Shown one piece after another: positions 42,092 to 42,296 of a stretch of 42,296 nt of DNA (its first letter is position 1; each line of letters opens with the position of its first letter). The notes beneath the pieces were generated by a model. It was not told the origin of the DNA and ran no database searches. It worked only from the letters and a program-made list of their open reading frames with translations. A program made the position numbers and the translations under genes. This DNA is from Bacteroidales bacterium (GTDB taxonomy: Bacteria; Bacteroidota; Bacteroidia; Bacteroidales; Bacteroidaceae), in NCBI GenBank assembly GCA_004557185.1, contig SFEP01000011.1, positions 1 through 42,296 of the forward strand. The letters are read 5' to 3'.

Positions 42092-42296
42092 TATTGGTGT
42101 CCGGTAAACTTGTATGAGCGCCCCTAGAAAAGACGGGTGCTCGGTAAACGCATTGAAGGCGTTGCCTCCGACGGGATGCTGTGGAAGAAAGTTCCCCCGC
42201 CGTGGAAGAAAGTTCCCACGGCGACCTGTTTTTACGGCCCGCCGCACCGCCGAAAATAGATGCTACGTAAAAAAATTTACGAACGACGTGAGTTTT
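42092..42296 (+). mobile_element. Modular palindromic intergenic element, copy C (cut by window end)
   Basis: It starts with TATTGGTGTCCGGTAAAC, matching the left end of copy A, and shares TGAGCGCCCC. Box-2 follows at 42135-42164. GTGGAAGAAAGTTCCC then appears as a direct repeat (42181 and 42200), not as the hairpin seen in A and B. Next come the GC-rich linker and the left arm of the palindrome (GATGCTACGTAAAAAA near 42259). The right part is outside the window. Confidence 0.65.

Overview
The window looks like the chromosome of a Bacteroidota species, most likely a member of the Prevotellaceae. The evidence is the Bacteroidota-type F-ATPase operon order (atpD-atpC-small membrane protein-atpB-E-F-H-A-G), repeated -7 boxes of the TAnnTTTG type upstream of genes, weak Shine-Dalgarno sequences, a high-GC gene set with AT-rich palindromic spacers, and a dispersed repeat that I associate from memory with Prevotella genomes. 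The genus is inference; no marker gene fixes the species.

Layout. 1-478 is a gene-free leader with a promoter for a fused NfnA-NfnB/GltD-like oxidoreductase (479-2854). A repeat element (2882-3038) separates it from a DUF486 membrane protein and an overlapping TtcA-like tRNA thiolation gene. The complete F1Fo ATP synthase operon follows (4498-12889). It has unusually long internal gaps, one holding a degenerate 16-bp tandem repeat, and it ends in an intrinsic terminator. A glycerate kinase follows, whose 3' end is duplicated around a truncated copy of the 2882-3038 repeat, and then a GNAT acetyltransferase. On the minus strand, 21077-15155 is a four-gene metal-efflux operon: small His-rich secreted protein, His-rich adaptor, CusA/CzcA-like RND pump and TolC-like channel, with a hairpin terminator.

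21895-25463 (+) holds a DUF4348 lipoprotein, murB, an MBL-fold hydrolase and a helix-hairpin-helix membrane protein, with a bidirectional terminator shared with a convergent tRNA-Thr(UGU). A Wza-like export lipoprotein and a glycogen-metabolism cluster (debranching enzyme, GT4 glycosyltransferase, GH57 amylase-like protein) lie on the minus strand. A Crp/Fnr-type regulator is divergent from that cluster. The right third (minus strand) carries a secreted GH2 beta-galactosidase, a TPR protein, peptide deformylase, RuvX and seryl-tRNA synthetase.

The most unusual feature is a family of modular, nested-palindrome intergenic elements. There are three copies: 21186-21721, 33464-33816 inverted, and 42092 to the window edge. 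They have TATTGGTGTCCG-type terminal inverted repeats, a 20-bp hairpin, and a 17-bp palindrome enclosing 21-bp repeats. They encode no protein that I can see and look like non-autonomous mobile or structured-RNA elements. Other points of interest are the GH57 protein, which appears to lack both catalytic acids, a recurring AT-rich/GGAGTGCG motif, and the duplicated glycerate kinase tail.
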